Assembly: GCF_024362785.1 (NCBI RefSeq)
Contig: NZ_CP093301.1
Location: 186,001-250,000 of the forward strand
Origin: Evansella sp. LMS18
GTDB taxonomy: Bacteria > Bacillota > Bacilli > Bacillales > Salisediminibacteriaceae
Direction: 5' to 3'
DNA: 64,000 bases
Position numbers and translations under genes: made by a program. How positions within the stretch are numbered: the first letter of the stretch is position 1; each line of letters starts with the position of its first letter. The notes beneath the pieces are model-generated. The model saw nothing but the letters and a program-made list of their open reading frames with translations. It was not told the origin of the DNA and made no database searches. Below are positions 38,261 to 47,385 of this stretch, piece after piece.

Positions 38261-39164
38261 TCAGCTTTTTCTTTTGCATCATCTTAGGGTGCAGTAAACA
38301 ATCAAAATCCTGCCGGTCAGATAACTTCGTGCTGCTCATGCCTATCAGCACATGCTTCATACTATAAGACCGGCCACTTTCATAGACAGTAACGTTGTCC
38401 GGTTTGACAGCCCACATAAAGTGTTGCGTCTCTCCAACAGTTCTGTACGGAAGTAATGTAAGCTTGCCCTCGAACTGTTCCGGAAGTTCCTCGTATGCCA
38501 GGTGAGATTTATTAATGAAACTCACAACAGATGGAGGAAACTGATCACCCGCTTCATTCATATCAATAATCATTACAGGGCGCTTTGTGACAGGGTCCTC
38601 CAGCCTGTTTCCACTATCCACAAAGCCTTTTAATTGAAAAGTCATTCCAGCCGCACTCACTGTAACAGGATATATTTCATCGTATTTCATCTTCTCAGTT
38701 TCAACTGCTTCCAGCCTCTGTTTCGAATAAAAGTAAACGATCGGAAAACCAAGAACAACAAACAGCCAGCTTACAGGGGAGCCGAGACCGCTTGTATAAG
38801 TTGCAAAAGTTCCCTTCACGAAGGCAGTGTCTGCCTGGAGAAAAAAATGCAGTCCGAGTAACCCACCTCCTGCTGCAAAGTTTACGAAATAAAACATGAA
38901 CCAAGCCTGTAAAAAGTGTTTTAACCGATGGAAACCAAAAGCCAGGTAAACAATGACAAGAGAATAGCAAACCTTAATCAGCGGATTAACAGCCAGTGAT
39001 TCCAGTGGGGTAAAAAGAATCAACACGTATATGGATGCGAACAATGCTCCAAAAAATAAACGGGCCTTACTTACTTTTCTTTTTAATACAGTGGCGGTCA
39101 ATAATAATAGCATCAAGTCTATCAAAAAGTTCAGCAGCCAGATTATATCAAGATAAATGTGCAA
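38253..39164 (-). CDS. spoIIGA: Sigma-E processing peptidase SpoIIGA
   Basis: Membrane aspartic protease that cleaves pro-sigma-E after SpoIIR signalling. It has five hydrophobic segments in the first 155 residues (HIYLDIIWLLNFLIDLMLLL onwards) and a cytosolic aspartyl-protease-like domain with the DSGN catalytic motif (GFVDSGNRLEDP), PVMIIDM and HPKM near the C-terminus. I prefer the TTG at 39164, giving (M)HIYLDIIWLLNF, which aligns with the MKIYLDVIWLLNF of B. subtilis and has GGATGGTGG upstream; the ATG at 39176 is the alternative. Confidence 0.95.
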   Translation of the reverse strand: MHIYLDIIWLLNFLIDLMLLLLTATVLKRKVSKARLFFGALFASIYVLILFTPLESLAVNPLIKVCYSLVIVYLAFGFHRLKHFLQAWFMFYFVNFAAGGGLLGLHFFLQADTAFVKGTFATYTSGLGSPVSWLFVVLGFPIVYFYSKQRLEAVETEKMKYDEIYPVTVSAAGMTFQLKGFVDSGNRLEDPVTKRPVMIIDMNEAGDQFPPSVVSFINKSHLAYEELPEQFEGKLTLLPYRTVGETQHFMWAVKPDNVTVYESGRSYSMKHVLIGMSSTKLSDRQDFDCLLHPKMMQKKKLTS

Positions 39165-39195
39165 AACAGCCACCATCCAAAGGAATTTGAAACTA

Positions 39196-39228
39196 AGTAT
39201 AGCTTATGCATAAATTTAAGTCTGTCAC
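39196..39228 (-). promoter_or_regulatory. Probable spoIIG promoter, sigma-A type with long spacer
   Basis: Minus strand GTGACA (39223-39228), 21-bp spacer, TATACT (39196-39201), with the start site expected 25 bp before spoIIGA. B. subtilis spoIIG is known for an overlong 22-bp spacer that needs Spo0A~P to engage sigma-A, so the unusual spacing here is a functional match and not a defect. Confidence 0.65.
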
Positions 39229-39251
39229 TATTTGCCAGGGATCAGCTACTT

Positions 39252-39282
39252 ATTTTGACTGTTTTTCTTTCATCTTGTCACG
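39252..39282 (-). promoter_or_regulatory. Candidate Spo0A boxes upstream of spoIIG
   Basis: Minus strand ACAGTCAAA (39252-39260) and, inverted, CGTGACAAG (39274-39282) each match six positions of the 0A-box TTTGTCAAA or its complement. They lie 24-55 bp upstream of the -35 region, where Spo0A~P would be expected. Confidence 0.4.
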
Positions 39283-39374
39283 CCTGCAAAGTAATAGTTC
39301 AGGAGATTAGTAGGGTACTATGAAGAATGATTTTTTCGGGGGTTAATATATACCGGGCGATAGATCTTCCCGGC

Positions 39375-39440
39375 AGTAAAGAAAACTCGCCGATTGGCGA
39401 GCCTTAAGTCGAAGACAGAGGCGTAGTTGCACTTATACTA
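39375..39440 (-). repeat. Terminator-like conserved intergenic element
   Basis: The minus strand reads AAGTGCAACTACGCCTCTG, TCTTCGACTTAAG, then the stem CTCGCC-AATC-GGCGAG followed by TTTTCTTT. I recall this combination of GTGCAACTACGCCTCTG plus a GGCGAGTTTTCTTT hairpin as recurrent in Bacillaceae intergenic regions. It could act as a second terminator after ftsZ. Confidence 0.6.
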
Positions 39441-39504
39441 TAGCCCTAAAAATTTTCTCTGCGCCGAATCAACTTCCCTGCTAAAATTTTATACTTTCAT
39501 ATAG

Positions 39505-39547
39505 TGCAAAAAAGAGAGCTTCCCAGTACATCACTGGGTTGCTCTCT
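39505..39547 (-). terminator. Terminator of ftsZ
   Basis: The minus-strand stem AGAGAGC-AA-CCCAGT/ACTGGG-AA-GCTCTCT with loop GATGT is followed by TTTTTTGC, 24 bp after the ftsZ stop. Confidence 0.92.
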
Positions 39548-39571
39548 TCTGTTCAGTAATTTCCGTATAAC

Positions 39572-40720
39572 TTAATTTCTTTTCCTGCGATTGCGCAGGA
39601 ACGTAGGAATATCAAGCGTATCATGTTCATCTTCCGCAGGCTGCGGCTTTTGAGGAGCCTGCTGGTTTGAGGAGGATTCCTGCTGAGGTTCCTGCCTCAT
39701 TGATGATGAAGGCTTGTTCCTTTGCATTGTAGAAGGCTGGCGCTTTGGAGCAGGCTTTTCAGCCGGCTTATCGTCAAACCCTGTTGCAATTACTGTTACT
39801 ACTATTTCATCTTTAAGGTTCTCATTGATGACAGAGCCGAAGATCATATTTACTTCGCTGTCGGATGCTGTTGAAACTATCTCAGCAGCTTCGTGAACTT
39901 CAAACAGGCTGAGGTTTGCTCCACCTGTAATATTCATTAATACTCCCTGTGCTCCATCAATTGATGTTTCAAGCAGAGGAGATGAAATTGCTTTTTTCGC
40001 AGCTTCCGCAGCTCTGTTTTCTCCTGTGGCTACACCGATCCCCATCAAAGCAGAACCTTTTTCGCTCATGATCGTTTTCACATCAGCAAAATCAAGGTTA
40101 ATCAGGCCGGGAACAGCAATAAGATCCGAAATACCCTGAACACCCTGGCGGAGAACATTATCTGCCTCACGGAATGCCTCAAGCATCGGAGTGTTCTTGT
40201 CCACAATTTCTAGAAGACGGTCGTTCGGAATAACGATCAGAGTATCCACTTTTTCTTTCAGAGAGGAAATACCGCCGCCTGCCTGAGTCATTCTTTTTCT
40301 TCCTTCGAAAGTAAACGGGCGTGTCACAACCCCTACTGTCAATGCGCCAAGTTCCTTTGCTATTTCCGCAATAACAGGAGCTGCGCCAGTACCAGTTCCG
40401 CCTCCCATTCCGGCAGTAATGAACACCATGTCCGCGCCGCCAAGAACTTCTTCAATTTGCTCACGGCTCTCTTCAGCAGCCTTTTTACCAACATCAGGGT
40501 TAGCACCTGCTCCGAGACCTCTTGTAAGCTTACCGCCTAATTGCAGTTTCGTTTCAGCTTTCGAAAGATTCAGTGCCTGTGCATCCGTGTTTACAGCTAT
40601 AAAGTCAACACCCTGAAGACCATTTTCAATCATACGGTTAACAGCGTTGCTTCCGCCGCCGCCAACCCCGATTACTTTTATAGTTGCTAATTGATCTGAA
40701 TCCATTTCAAATTCCAACAT
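39572..40720 (-). CDS. ftsZ: Cell division GTPase FtsZ
   Basis: Tubulin-like GTPase forming the Z-ring. The 382-residue product begins [23 protein letters not shown], with the GTP tubulin signature [11 protein letters not shown]7-loop [11 protein letters not shown], a Gln/Pro-rich linker and the conserved C-terminal tail [13 protein letters not shown] that binds FtsA, SepF and others. The ATG at 40720 follows TTGGGGGAAC; 18 upstream codons in frame overlap nothing useful. It is 46 bp from ftsA. Confidence 0.97.
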   Translation of the reverse strand: MLEFEMDSDQLATIKVIGVGGGGSNAVNRMIENGLQGVDFIAVNTDAQALNLSKAETKLQLGGKLTRGLGAGANPDVGKKAAEESREQIEEVLGGADMVFITAGMGGGTGTGAAPVIAEIAKELGALTVGVVTRPFTFEGRKRMTQAGGGISSLKEKVDTLIVIPNDRLLEIVDKNTPMLEAFREADNVLRQGVQGISDLIAVPGLINLDFADVKTIMSEKGSALMGIGVATGENRAAEAAKKAISSPLLETSIDGAQGVLMNITGGANLSLFEVHEAAEIVSTASDSEVNMIFGSVINENLKDEIVVTVIATGFDDKPAEKPAPKRQPSTMQRNKPSSSMRQEPQQESSSNQQAPQKPQPAEDEHDTLDIPTFLRNRRKRN

Positions 40721-40766
40721 TTTTTGTTCCCCCAATCCATCATGGTTCACCAAACAAATTTGTGTT

Positions 40767-42071
40767 CTATTCAAAAAATACTTTAAACCAATTCGATACT
40801 TTTTTCTTCACTCCAGGCCCTTCCTTTGGCTGTTTCTTCTTCGGGGCTGATTTTTCTTTGCGTTCATTTCGTTCCTTCGTTTCAACCTGGTTGTCTGCTT
40901 CAGAGATGTTGCTTACTCCTGAAGCAACTTCCTTACCCTGAATTCTGATGTTTCTGTGTGCAAAGGTGATCAGGCCAACTCCGTTTGTATACTGTGGCTC
41001 CCGAACGCCTATGTAATCCGGTATCGCAATACGGACATTTTTCTGCAGTACATCTCTTGCAAGTTCAAGAACACCTGGAATCTTCGCTGTCCCACCGGTA
41101 AGAACGTAGCCCCCCGGCAGTTCCGAATATCCCATTCTCTGAATTTCTTTCAGAGCAAGCTGGAGAATTTCTTCAATCCTTGGTTCAATTATATTAGCAA
41201 GCTGCCATTGTGAAAACTCCTGCTTCTGGTCGCTGCCAATCTCCGAAACTTCAAACGTTTCATCATCGGAGGCATATTCAATAAAAGCATGTCCGTTTTC
41301 TATTTTCACTTTCTCCGCTTCGTCCGTAGAAGTACGTAAACCAACGGAAATATCATTCGTAATATGGCTTCCGCCAACAGGGATTTGTTTAGTTCCCTGA
41401 AGTGTTCCATTTTCGAAAACGGAAACAGTCGTGGAACCACCGCCCATATCAATCAGGGCAACTCCCAGGCTTCTTTCATCCTTTGAAAGTGCAATTGATC
41501 CTGCAGCTAATGGCTGAAGGGCAATATCTGCCACATGCAGCCCTGCTTTCTCAACACATCTCAATACATTATGTAACATTGTCCTGGAACCAGTAATTAT
41601 CGTTCCTTCCATTTCAAGACGGACGCCTATCATCCCACGGGGGTCATTGATTTCGTCCAGCCCGTCTACGATAAACTGCTTTGGTATTACGTCAATAATT
41701 TCTCTTTCGGGAGGGATGGATACCACCTGCGCGGCATCTATAACTCTTGTAATATCTTCGTCCCCTATCTCCCGGTCTTCACTGGATACGGCAACAACAC
41801 CATGACAAGGCTGCAATTGTATATGGTTACCTGTTACTCCAACAATAACATTCTGAATGGAAAGACCTATCATTCTTTCAGCCTTTTCAACTGCATTCCT
41901 TATTGACTGGACTGTAGCATCTATATCCACGATGGAACCCTTTTTGATTCCTTCAGAGCTTGTTTCTCCGACTCCAATGATGTTCAGCGTTCCATTGATC
42001 ATTTCACCTATAACAACGCGAACACATGATGTGCCGATATCTAATGTGACGTATGTGTCATGGTTGTTCAT
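40767..42071 (-). CDS. ftsA: Cell division protein FtsA
   Basis: Actin-like membrane anchor for FtsZ. The 434-residue product begins [23 protein letters not shown] (ATPase phosphate-1 loop), has a 1C domain, [17 protein letters not shown] (phosphate-2) and [15 protein letters not shown] (adenosine motif). It ends in a basic linker and an amphipathic membrane helix [13 protein letters not shown]. The ATG at 42071 is behind GTAGGAGGTGCC. Confidence 0.97.
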   Translation of the reverse strand: MNNHDTYVTLDIGTSCVRVVIGEMINGTLNIIGVGETSSEGIKKGSIVDIDATVQSIRNAVEKAERMIGLSIQNVIVGVTGNHIQLQPCHGVVAVSSEDREIGDEDITRVIDAAQVVSIPPEREIIDVIPKQFIVDGLDEINDPRGMIGVRLEMEGTIITGSRTMLHNVLRCVEKAGLHVADIALQPLAAGSIALSKDERSLGVALIDMGGGSTTVSVFENGTLQGTKQIPVGGSHITNDISVGLRTSTDEAEKVKIENGHAFIEYASDDETFEVSEIGSDQKQEFSQWQLANIIEPRIEEILQLALKEIQRMGYSELPGGYVLTGGTAKIPGVLELARDVLQKNVRIAIPDYIGVREPQYTNGVGLITFAHRNIRIQGKEVASGVSNISEADNQVETKERNERKEKSAPKKKQPKEGPGVKKKVSNWFKVFFE

Positions 42072-42205
42072 TGGCTGGCACCTCCTACCTGCATTCAATT
42101 CTATCTACTAGCATAACATATGAATCATACGGGAGTTATGAAATGTATTCAACATTCAAGTCCCATTCCCTCTTTTTTTCGGCGCTTTTTAACCGAAAAC
42201 TGAAG

Positions 42206-42583
42206 TTAAATCTCTTCATCCTGCGTTTCTTTCTTTATTTTACGCTTTTCCAGCCATTTATTCAGCAGAATTCTTCTGATTAAGGCGATGTTATGGAACA
42301 GCCTTACCCCAAAAGCAAAAACGGCGGCTAAATATAAGTCTACACCAAGATGGACACCCAGAAAAGCTAAACCCGCAGCTAAAAGAATATTAGTAAAAAA
42401 ACCAGTTAAAAAGACTTTATCTTCGAAAACATCCTCCAGATGCGCCCGTATTCCTCCAATTAAAGTGTCAAGCGCCGCAAGAACAGCAATTGACAAATAA
42501 CTTGAATACTGATCAGGAACTCTGAATTCAGTAAAAAGCCCAAGGAGGATACCGATCAAAAGCCCCATGACAGGAAGCCACAT
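42206..42583 (-). CDS. sbp: Small basic membrane protein Sbp (DUF1290)
   Basis: This 125-residue protein has three hydrophobic segments (about 1-18, 30-45, 60-95) and a basic C-terminal stretch ending KKETQDEEI. It matches Sbp/DUF1290, a small protein of unknown role found next to ftsA in B. subtilis and relatives. The 134-bp gap to ftsA shows no strong terminator. Confidence 0.88.
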   Translation of the reverse strand: MWLPVMGLLIGILLGLFTEFRVPDQYSSYLSIAVLAALDTLIGGIRAHLEDVFEDKVFLTGFFTNILLAAGLAFLGVHLGVDLYLAAVFAFGVRLFHNIALIRRILLNKWLEKRKIKKETQDEEI

Positions 42584-42584
42584 T

Positions 42585-43283
42585 TTAAGAGTCCTCCTTT
42601 ATCAGTTCCATATGGCGCACTCTCATTGGTTTATCATACGCTGGCAAAACTAACTCTGTAACAGTGCTTGATTCGAGTGACAGATTTTCATAAGAAAACA
42701 TTTCCCTTGAGGAGGAAGACATCATCGCATAATGGAGCCCTTCCGGATCGTCAGTAATCACTCTTACTCTCAAGGGAAACTGGGTAACCCGGCTGCTGTT
42801 GACTAACGTCACCCCGTTCGCCTCCCTGATTGCAGAAGTGGAAACTACTCTCTGGCTGGCTACAGCTATTTCAGAGGCGCCGTTAATGTTTAATTCATTA
42901 ATCAGCATTCTTAGCAGATACGGAGGTACAGACCTTATTGCCCCCCCGTCAAAGTTTTCATCGAAGACAGGGGAGATTTCCAGTATAACGCCTGGACCGC
43001 TCACCTCAGTGAGCCCAGCTCTGTACTTCAGTTCCTCCATTGCAGACTCCATAACTTCTTCCACATCTCCACCCTGCTGGAGCTGAGAGAGATGTTCAAG
43101 CTGTTTTGCAATCTCCTCATTCAGCTCCTGCTGCCTTTCTTTTTCACTGGTCAGGGCCTGCTGGAGCTCCATGATGTTTCTCGTATCCCGGACTTCCACT
43201 TCTTTCGTGCTCTGAAACAGGACAGCGACCATAAAACCGAGGACAGCAGTGACTATAGTAAATGTATATATGCGCCCTTTCAC
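42585..43283 (-). CDS. ylxX: DUF881 family protein YlxX
   Basis: The 232-residue product has one N-terminal membrane helix, a coiled coil (about 30-75, LQQALTSEKERQQELNEEIA) and an extracytoplasmic DUF881 domain (GPGVILEISP, LLRMLINELNINGASEIAVASQRV, plus a C-terminal PLRVRVITDDP). The start is the GTG at 43281-43283 behind GCGGGTGA, four bp after the ylxW stop. It is part of the divIB-ylxW-ylxX-sbp run; its division role is only suggested by location. Confidence 0.88.
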   Translation of the reverse strand: MKGRIYTFTIVTAVLGFMVAVLFQSTKEVEVRDTRNIMELQQALTSEKERQQELNEEIAKQLEHLSQLQQGGDVEEVMESAMEELKYRAGLTEVSGPGVILEISPVFDENFDGGAIRSVPPYLLRMLINELNINGASEIAVASQRVVSTSAIREANGVTLVNSSRVTQFPLRVRVITDDPEGLHYAMMSSSSREMFSYENLSLESSTVTELVLPAYDKPMRVRHMELIKEDS

Positions 43284-43287
43284 GCTA

Positions 43288-44010
43288 TCACCCGCTTTCA
43301 GCAGTATCAGAGTAGTATGGCTCAAGCACCACTTCTCTCTGCTTCTCAATCCTCACATCAATATTTTCACTCACCAGCTGGTCAGTGACGCCTCCAGCCA
43401 TGTTCAATGCGCTGTTTAATGTTTCACTGTCCCCTATCGCAGTAATTTCAAAGGGAGCAAAAGAGACTCGCCCGTCTACTTCTATAACCGGTCCAATACA
43501 TTGAATGTACGAACGGTGGCTGATTCGGAAGCCATTAACAGCAACAGCTTCCGCCCCTGTCACCAGCAGTTCATCGATAACCTTCTGAATATGCTGTTCA
43601 TGGACAATATAGTTATTCGGGTTCTCCCCGTCAGGTATGTAGTCTGCATCGTGAAGAGTTATACTTATTCCCTCACCTGCCACCCCTACTGTCCCTGTGA
43701 CCATACGGAGCCTTTCTATATCTTCCACAAGATTAAAATATCTTCGCTGGTTATTTGCCGCTTCTTCCTCGATCTCAGAAATGCGCGCCTGGATATCCCG
43801 CAATTCCTCCCCAAGCTGTTTATTCGCTTCCTGTTCATCAAGAATTTCATTTCTCAGCTCGTCCTCCGCTTTCCATTGAGAACTGGATATGTATGCGGAA
43901 GAAGACTGGCTTTCATTTGCTTCATTAGCAAACTGGTAGCTTAGTGCGGCAATAAACCCGGTAACTAATAAAACAAATGAAAAAATTACATGTTTACCCT
44001 TCACTCTCAC
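43288..44010 (-). CDS. ylxW: DUF881 family protein YlxW
   Basis: Paralogue of the downstream ylxX: an N-terminal membrane helix (KHVIFSFVLLVTGFIAALSY), a coiled coil (about 45-100) and a DUF881 domain (GEGISITLHDADY, HIQKVIDELLVTGAEAVAVNG, CIGPVIEVDGRVSFAPF). The start is probably the GTG at 44008-44010, about 9 nt after GGAGG, overlapping divIB by 17 bp; an ATG at 44043 is the longer alternative. Confidence 0.87.
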   Translation of the reverse strand: MRVKGKHVIFSFVLLVTGFIAALSYQFANEANESQSSSAYISSSQWKAEDELRNEILDEQEANKQLGEELRDIQARISEIEEEAANNQRRYFNLVEDIERLRMVTGTVGVAGEGISITLHDADYIPDGENPNNYIVHEQHIQKVIDELLVTGAEAVAVNGFRISHRSYIQCIGPVIEVDGRVSFAPFEITAIGDSETLNSALNMAGGVTDQLVSENIDVRIEKQREVVLEPYYSDTAESG

Positions 44011-44776
44011 CTTCTTCTTCCTCCCCCGTTTCAAAACTTTCAAAATAAGGGTTCATACGCATATGAACGATACCTTCGCTGCCTGGTTCAAGCTGTTCAA
44101 CTACTGAAGGGTACGGGGCTATCCTTTCAGAAAACCTGCGGACAGTAGAATGGACCGTAAATCCGTCATTCATGTAAACTACTACTCTTGTCGGATCGTT
44201 TTCGGCAGGAGACAGGTGAATTTCAGAGATTCTGTTTTTCATTGCGTCAGATACAGAAGAAAGTTCCTCCGCCATCTGCTCCTTGAGCTCTGAATCGGAA
44301 AAACCAACTAATATTGGCGCATCGTACGGAGATACAGAAAGGGATATATCCCCAGTCAGCAGCTCTCCCGTCTCAAGTAATGGAAAAAACTCCTCATTCT
44401 CCTTTATATAAGCAACCCTGTCGTATTCCTCTACATGAATCTCTACTGTATTCGGCCACTGACGGGATAATTCAGCTTCAGCTATCTGCGGGTGGGTAAG
44501 TATTTTTGAGGCAACCTCCTCGCTGTTTAAGCGCCACATGCTTACTTCCGGAATCAATTCAGAGTTTTCAACAATCCAGTCCTCCGGGACATATTGTGCC
44601 CCGATTACCTCAACTGCTCTCACGTGGCTGAAGGAAGACTGAAAATAAGCAACCAGTGTCATTAACAGGAAGAAAGCAGAAACATACAGGATCATTCTTC
44701 GGTTTGCCCTCTGACGCCGGCGCTCTTTTAACGTTGGAATTCTTTCTTCTAACTCGACAATATTTTTATCATTCAT
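43994..44776 (-). CDS. divIB: Cell division protein DivIB (FtsQ)
   Basis: Bitopic division protein that stabilises FtsL and DivIC. The 260-residue product has a basic cytoplasmic head (LKERRRQRANRR), one membrane helix (MILYVSAFFLLMTLVAYF), a POTRA domain (VRAVEVIGAQYVPEDWIVE..SRQWPNTVEIHVEEY) and an acidic tail EEEEGESEG. The ATG at 44776 follows GGAGGAAAG. It is 269 bp from murB, a gap with no ORF. Confidence 0.94.
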   Translation of the reverse strand: MNDKNIVELEERIPTLKERRRQRANRRMILYVSAFFLLMTLVAYFQSSFSHVRAVEVIGAQYVPEDWIVENSELIPEVSMWRLNSEEVASKILTHPQIAEAELSRQWPNTVEIHVEEYDRVAYIKENEEFFPLLETGELLTGDISLSVSPYDAPILVGFSDSELKEQMAEELSSVSDAMKNRISEIHLSPAENDPTRVVVYMNDGFTVHSTVRRFSERIAPYPSVVEQLEPGSEGIVHMRMNPYFESFETGEEEEGESEG

Positions 44777-45045
44777 CTGTCTTTCCTCCATTGTATAGCA
44801 TGGCGCAGTTTGAGAAAACCTGATTTTTACACTAATCGACAAAAAATTAAAAAACTTGTCCGCCTTTTGTTTATTTGTGCCCCAGCAAGAAATGATCTTT
44901 AACTATGCCTTCCGCATTTACCCACCAGTTCTGTTATCCACAGCCTGGGTACAGCCTGCTTCCGGAAAACCCGGCTGACAGGAAACTACAATGATTTCCC
45001 GCCAGTCTCAGCTGTTGATATAAGCTTTTCAGTGGTGCTGCAATT

Positions 45046-45954
45046 TTAATGATCCCCTACCTGTTCAACTTCTGTTTCCATTTTGACGCCAAATTTCTCA
45101 TGGATGGTAGTCTGTACGTGTTTAATCAGGTCCATAACATCTTTTGCAGTCGCGTCTCCATTGTTAACGATAAAGTTTGCATGAATGTCCGAAATCTGTG
45201 CCCCGCCAACGGAATATCCTTTCAGCCCTGCTTCTTCAATAAGCCTTCCTGCATATTTAGGGAGAGGGTTTCTGAATACACTACCGCACGTAGGGTGTTT
45301 AAAAGGCTGTGACTCCCTGCGGTAATCTTTATTAGCCTGCATTTCTTTCGTTATTTTTTCTTTATCGCCTTTTTGAATATTAAATTCTGCTTCCACACAA
45401 ATTCCGTCCTCTTTCTGCAGGCGGGAAGTTCTGTAGGAATAGTCCATCTCTTCATTTGTGTACCATTTAAAGCTCCCGTCAGGAAGAAGAATAAGAGCTC
45501 TTTTTAATATTTTTGATATATCTGAACCATGTGCCCCGGCGTTCATGAAAACAGCTCCGCCTATTGTCCCTGGAATTCCACCTGCAAACTCGAAACCTGA
45601 AAATCCTTGCTTACTGATCAGTGTAGTAAGTTTAATTACGGAGTATCCGGCGGTTACTCTCAATAGTTTTTCATCTTTAATTTCGTAATGAGCGAAGTTT
45701 TCACCGAATTTAATGACTACCCCATTTATACCTTTATCGGAAACGAGCAGATTCGAACCTTTTCCGACAACGAGCCATGGCACTCCGGCAGCAATGATCT
45801 CCTTCATGGCAGTCTGCAGGTTTTCCGCTGTATCTGGTTCGTAAAAAATCCTGGCAGGCCCGCCAATTTTCCACGTCGTGTGATTTTTCAAAGGTTCGTT
45901 TTCTTTTATTTTCCCAACATTAAGTTCTTCCAGTTTCCTTAATAAGTTTTCCAT
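45046..45954 (-). CDS. murB: UDP-N-acetylenolpyruvoylglucosamine reductase
   Basis: FAD enzyme completing UDP-MurNAc formation. The 302-residue product has the FAD-binding VGKGSNLLVSDKGINGVVI, the GFEFAGGIPGTIGGAVFMNAGAHG region and the catalytic Ser in CGSVFRNP. Start at the ATG at 45954, five nt after GGAGG. It lies directly downstream of spoVE and its terminator with no murG between, and must have its own promoter. Confidence 0.96.
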   Translation of the reverse strand: MENLLRKLEELNVGKIKENEPLKNHTTWKIGGPARIFYEPDTAENLQTAMKEIIAAGVPWLVVGKGSNLLVSDKGINGVVIKFGENFAHYEIKDEKLLRVTAGYSVIKLTTLISKQGFSGFEFAGGIPGTIGGAVFMNAGAHGSDISKILKRALILLPDGSFKWYTNEEMDYSYRTSRLQKEDGICVEAEFNIQKGDKEKITKEMQANKDYRRESQPFKHPTCGSVFRNPLPKYAGRLIEEAGLKGYSVGGAQISDIHANFIVNNGDATAKDVMDLIKHVQTTIHEKFGVKMETEVEQVGDH

Positions 45955-46162
45955 CATTACCTCCATCAAAGGTTGTTTTTAACCAAGGTGTTTATTTCAT
46001 TCTTTTATAAAAATCCAATACGGCTGAGTTGGAATGTTATAAGATTCATCTCTTTGAAGCTAATACGTCATGACTCATAATAAAATTTCATGTCTCTTAC
46101 TATTATAGCGCAAAAATCAGTGTCCTGATGACTATAATCTGAAGGTTTTTTCAATATAACCA

Positions 46163-46193
46163 AACAAAAAAGCAACTGCTGAAAAGCAGAAGC
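46163..46193 (-). terminator. Terminator downstream of spoVE
   Basis: The minus-strand hairpin GCTTCTGCT..AGCAGTTGC is followed by TTTTTTG, 17 bp after the spoVE stop. It separates the mraY-murD-spoVE unit from murB. Confidence 0.75.
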
Positions 46194-46209
46194 AAAAAGG
46201 ACCACATTC

Positions 46210-47307
46210 TTATCTCATATGGCGGCTTATATTCAGCAGAACACCTATTGAAGTAAGCATCAAAGTAAGAGAAGAACCTCCATAACTCAGAAGTGGAAGC
46301 GTAATGCCAGTAACCGGCATCAGTCCGATTACTACTCCAATGTTTATCATTACCTGAATAGCGATCATACCAATAATCCCCACTGCAAGAAAAGTTCCGT
46401 ACATATCAGGGGCATACAAGGCAATGCGCAGGCCTCTCCAAAGCAGAACCGCAAAGCAGGCAAGCACAAAAGCGCCTCCAAGAAAGCCCAGTTCTTCCGC
46501 CAGAATGGCAAAAATAAAATCCGTCTGAGGTTCCGGCAGATAAAAATATTTTTGCCTGCTGGCACCAAGCCCCAGTCCTAACAACCCGCCTGGACCTATA
46601 GCGTATAAGGACTGGATAATCTGAAAACCACTCCCTAAAGGGTCCTGCCATGGATCGAGAAAGGAAACGATCCTCTGAAGCCGGTACGGGGCAGAAAGAA
46701 TAAGCCCGGTTAAGCCTGCCAGGCCAAGCAGTCCGAGAAAAACGAAATGCTTGATCCGGGCTCCTCCGGTAAATACCATAACCACCCCTGTAAGTACCAT
46801 GACCATTCCGGTTCCAAGGTCAGGCTGCAGCATAATAAGGGCAAATGCCACGATTACAAGCCCAAGTGTAGGGACCAGCCCATGCTTCACTGTAGTAATA
46901 TGTTTTTGTTTTTCTGATAAAAACTTCGCAAGATAAAAAATCATCGCCATCTTCATAAATTCAGATGGCTGGATAGAAAAAGCTCCGACTCCAAGCCAGC
47001 TTCTTGCTCCGCCCCTCACAAGCCCTACTCCAGGTATAAGCACGATAATAAGGAGCAGGAAACAGACAATGACGAGAGCCTTTGTCATTCTTCTCCATGT
47101 CCAGTAATCCACATTCATCATAAACAGCATAGCTGCCACACCAAGCACTGCAAAAAATAACTGCCGCTTTAAGAAGAAAAAGCTGTCGTTAAAATTATAT
47201 TCAGCCCAGACAGCACTTGCACTGTACACCATAATCAAACCTGCTGATAACAAACAGACTGTAGCTGCAATTAGTAAGATATCAGGTGCAGATTTTGTTT
47301 TAGGCAA
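46210..47307 (-). CDS. spoVE: SEDS peptidoglycan polymerase SpoVE (FtsW/RodA family)
   Basis: Polytopic lipid II polymerase used for spore cortex, or FtsW for division. The 365-residue protein has about ten membrane helices and SEDS motifs GGARSWLGVGAFSIQPSEFMK, MLQPDLGTGMV, EELGFLGG and GLMPVTGITLPLLSYGGSS. Position after murD fits spoVE. In B. subtilis spoVE is sigma-E driven; TCATGTT (47377-47383) and CATAAAGAT (47355-47363) upstream weakly resemble that promoter. FtsW cannot be excluded from sequence alone. Confidence 0.92.
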   Translation of the reverse strand: MPKTKSAPDILLIAATVCLLSAGLIMVYSASAVWAEYNFNDSFFFLKRQLFFAVLGVAAMLFMMNVDYWTWRRMTKALVIVCFLLLIIVLIPGVGLVRGGARSWLGVGAFSIQPSEFMKMAMIFYLAKFLSEKQKHITTVKHGLVPTLGLVIVAFALIMLQPDLGTGMVMVLTGVVMVFTGGARIKHFVFLGLLGLAGLTGLILSAPYRLQRIVSFLDPWQDPLGSGFQIIQSLYAIGPGGLLGLGLGASRQKYFYLPEPQTDFIFAILAEELGFLGGAFVLACFAVLLWRGLRIALYAPDMYGTFLAVGIIGMIAIQVMINIGVVIGLMPVTGITLPLLSYGGSSLTLMLTSIGVLLNISRHMR

Positions 47308-47385
47308 TAGAGAACACCTCGGTTTCCATTAAGTAAATACTTCTCTATTACCTATCTTTATGAATGGATGGGACAAACATGACAA

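Larger units (their letters stand above)
39165..39571. other. Interval between ftsZ and spoIIGA
   Basis: About 400 bp, no ORF. In transcription order it contains the ftsZ terminator (39505-39547), a second hairpin element (39375-39440), possible Spo0A boxes (39252-39282) and the spoIIG promoter (39196-39228). B. subtilis has protease genes (bpr region) between ftsZ and spoIIGA; none is here. Confidence 0.7.

Noticed and set aside
44934-44942. Perfect DnaA box TTATCCACA between murB and divIB
   Set aside because: A single 9-mer is expected about once in two windows of this size by chance, and there is no cluster of boxes or AT-rich unwinding element.
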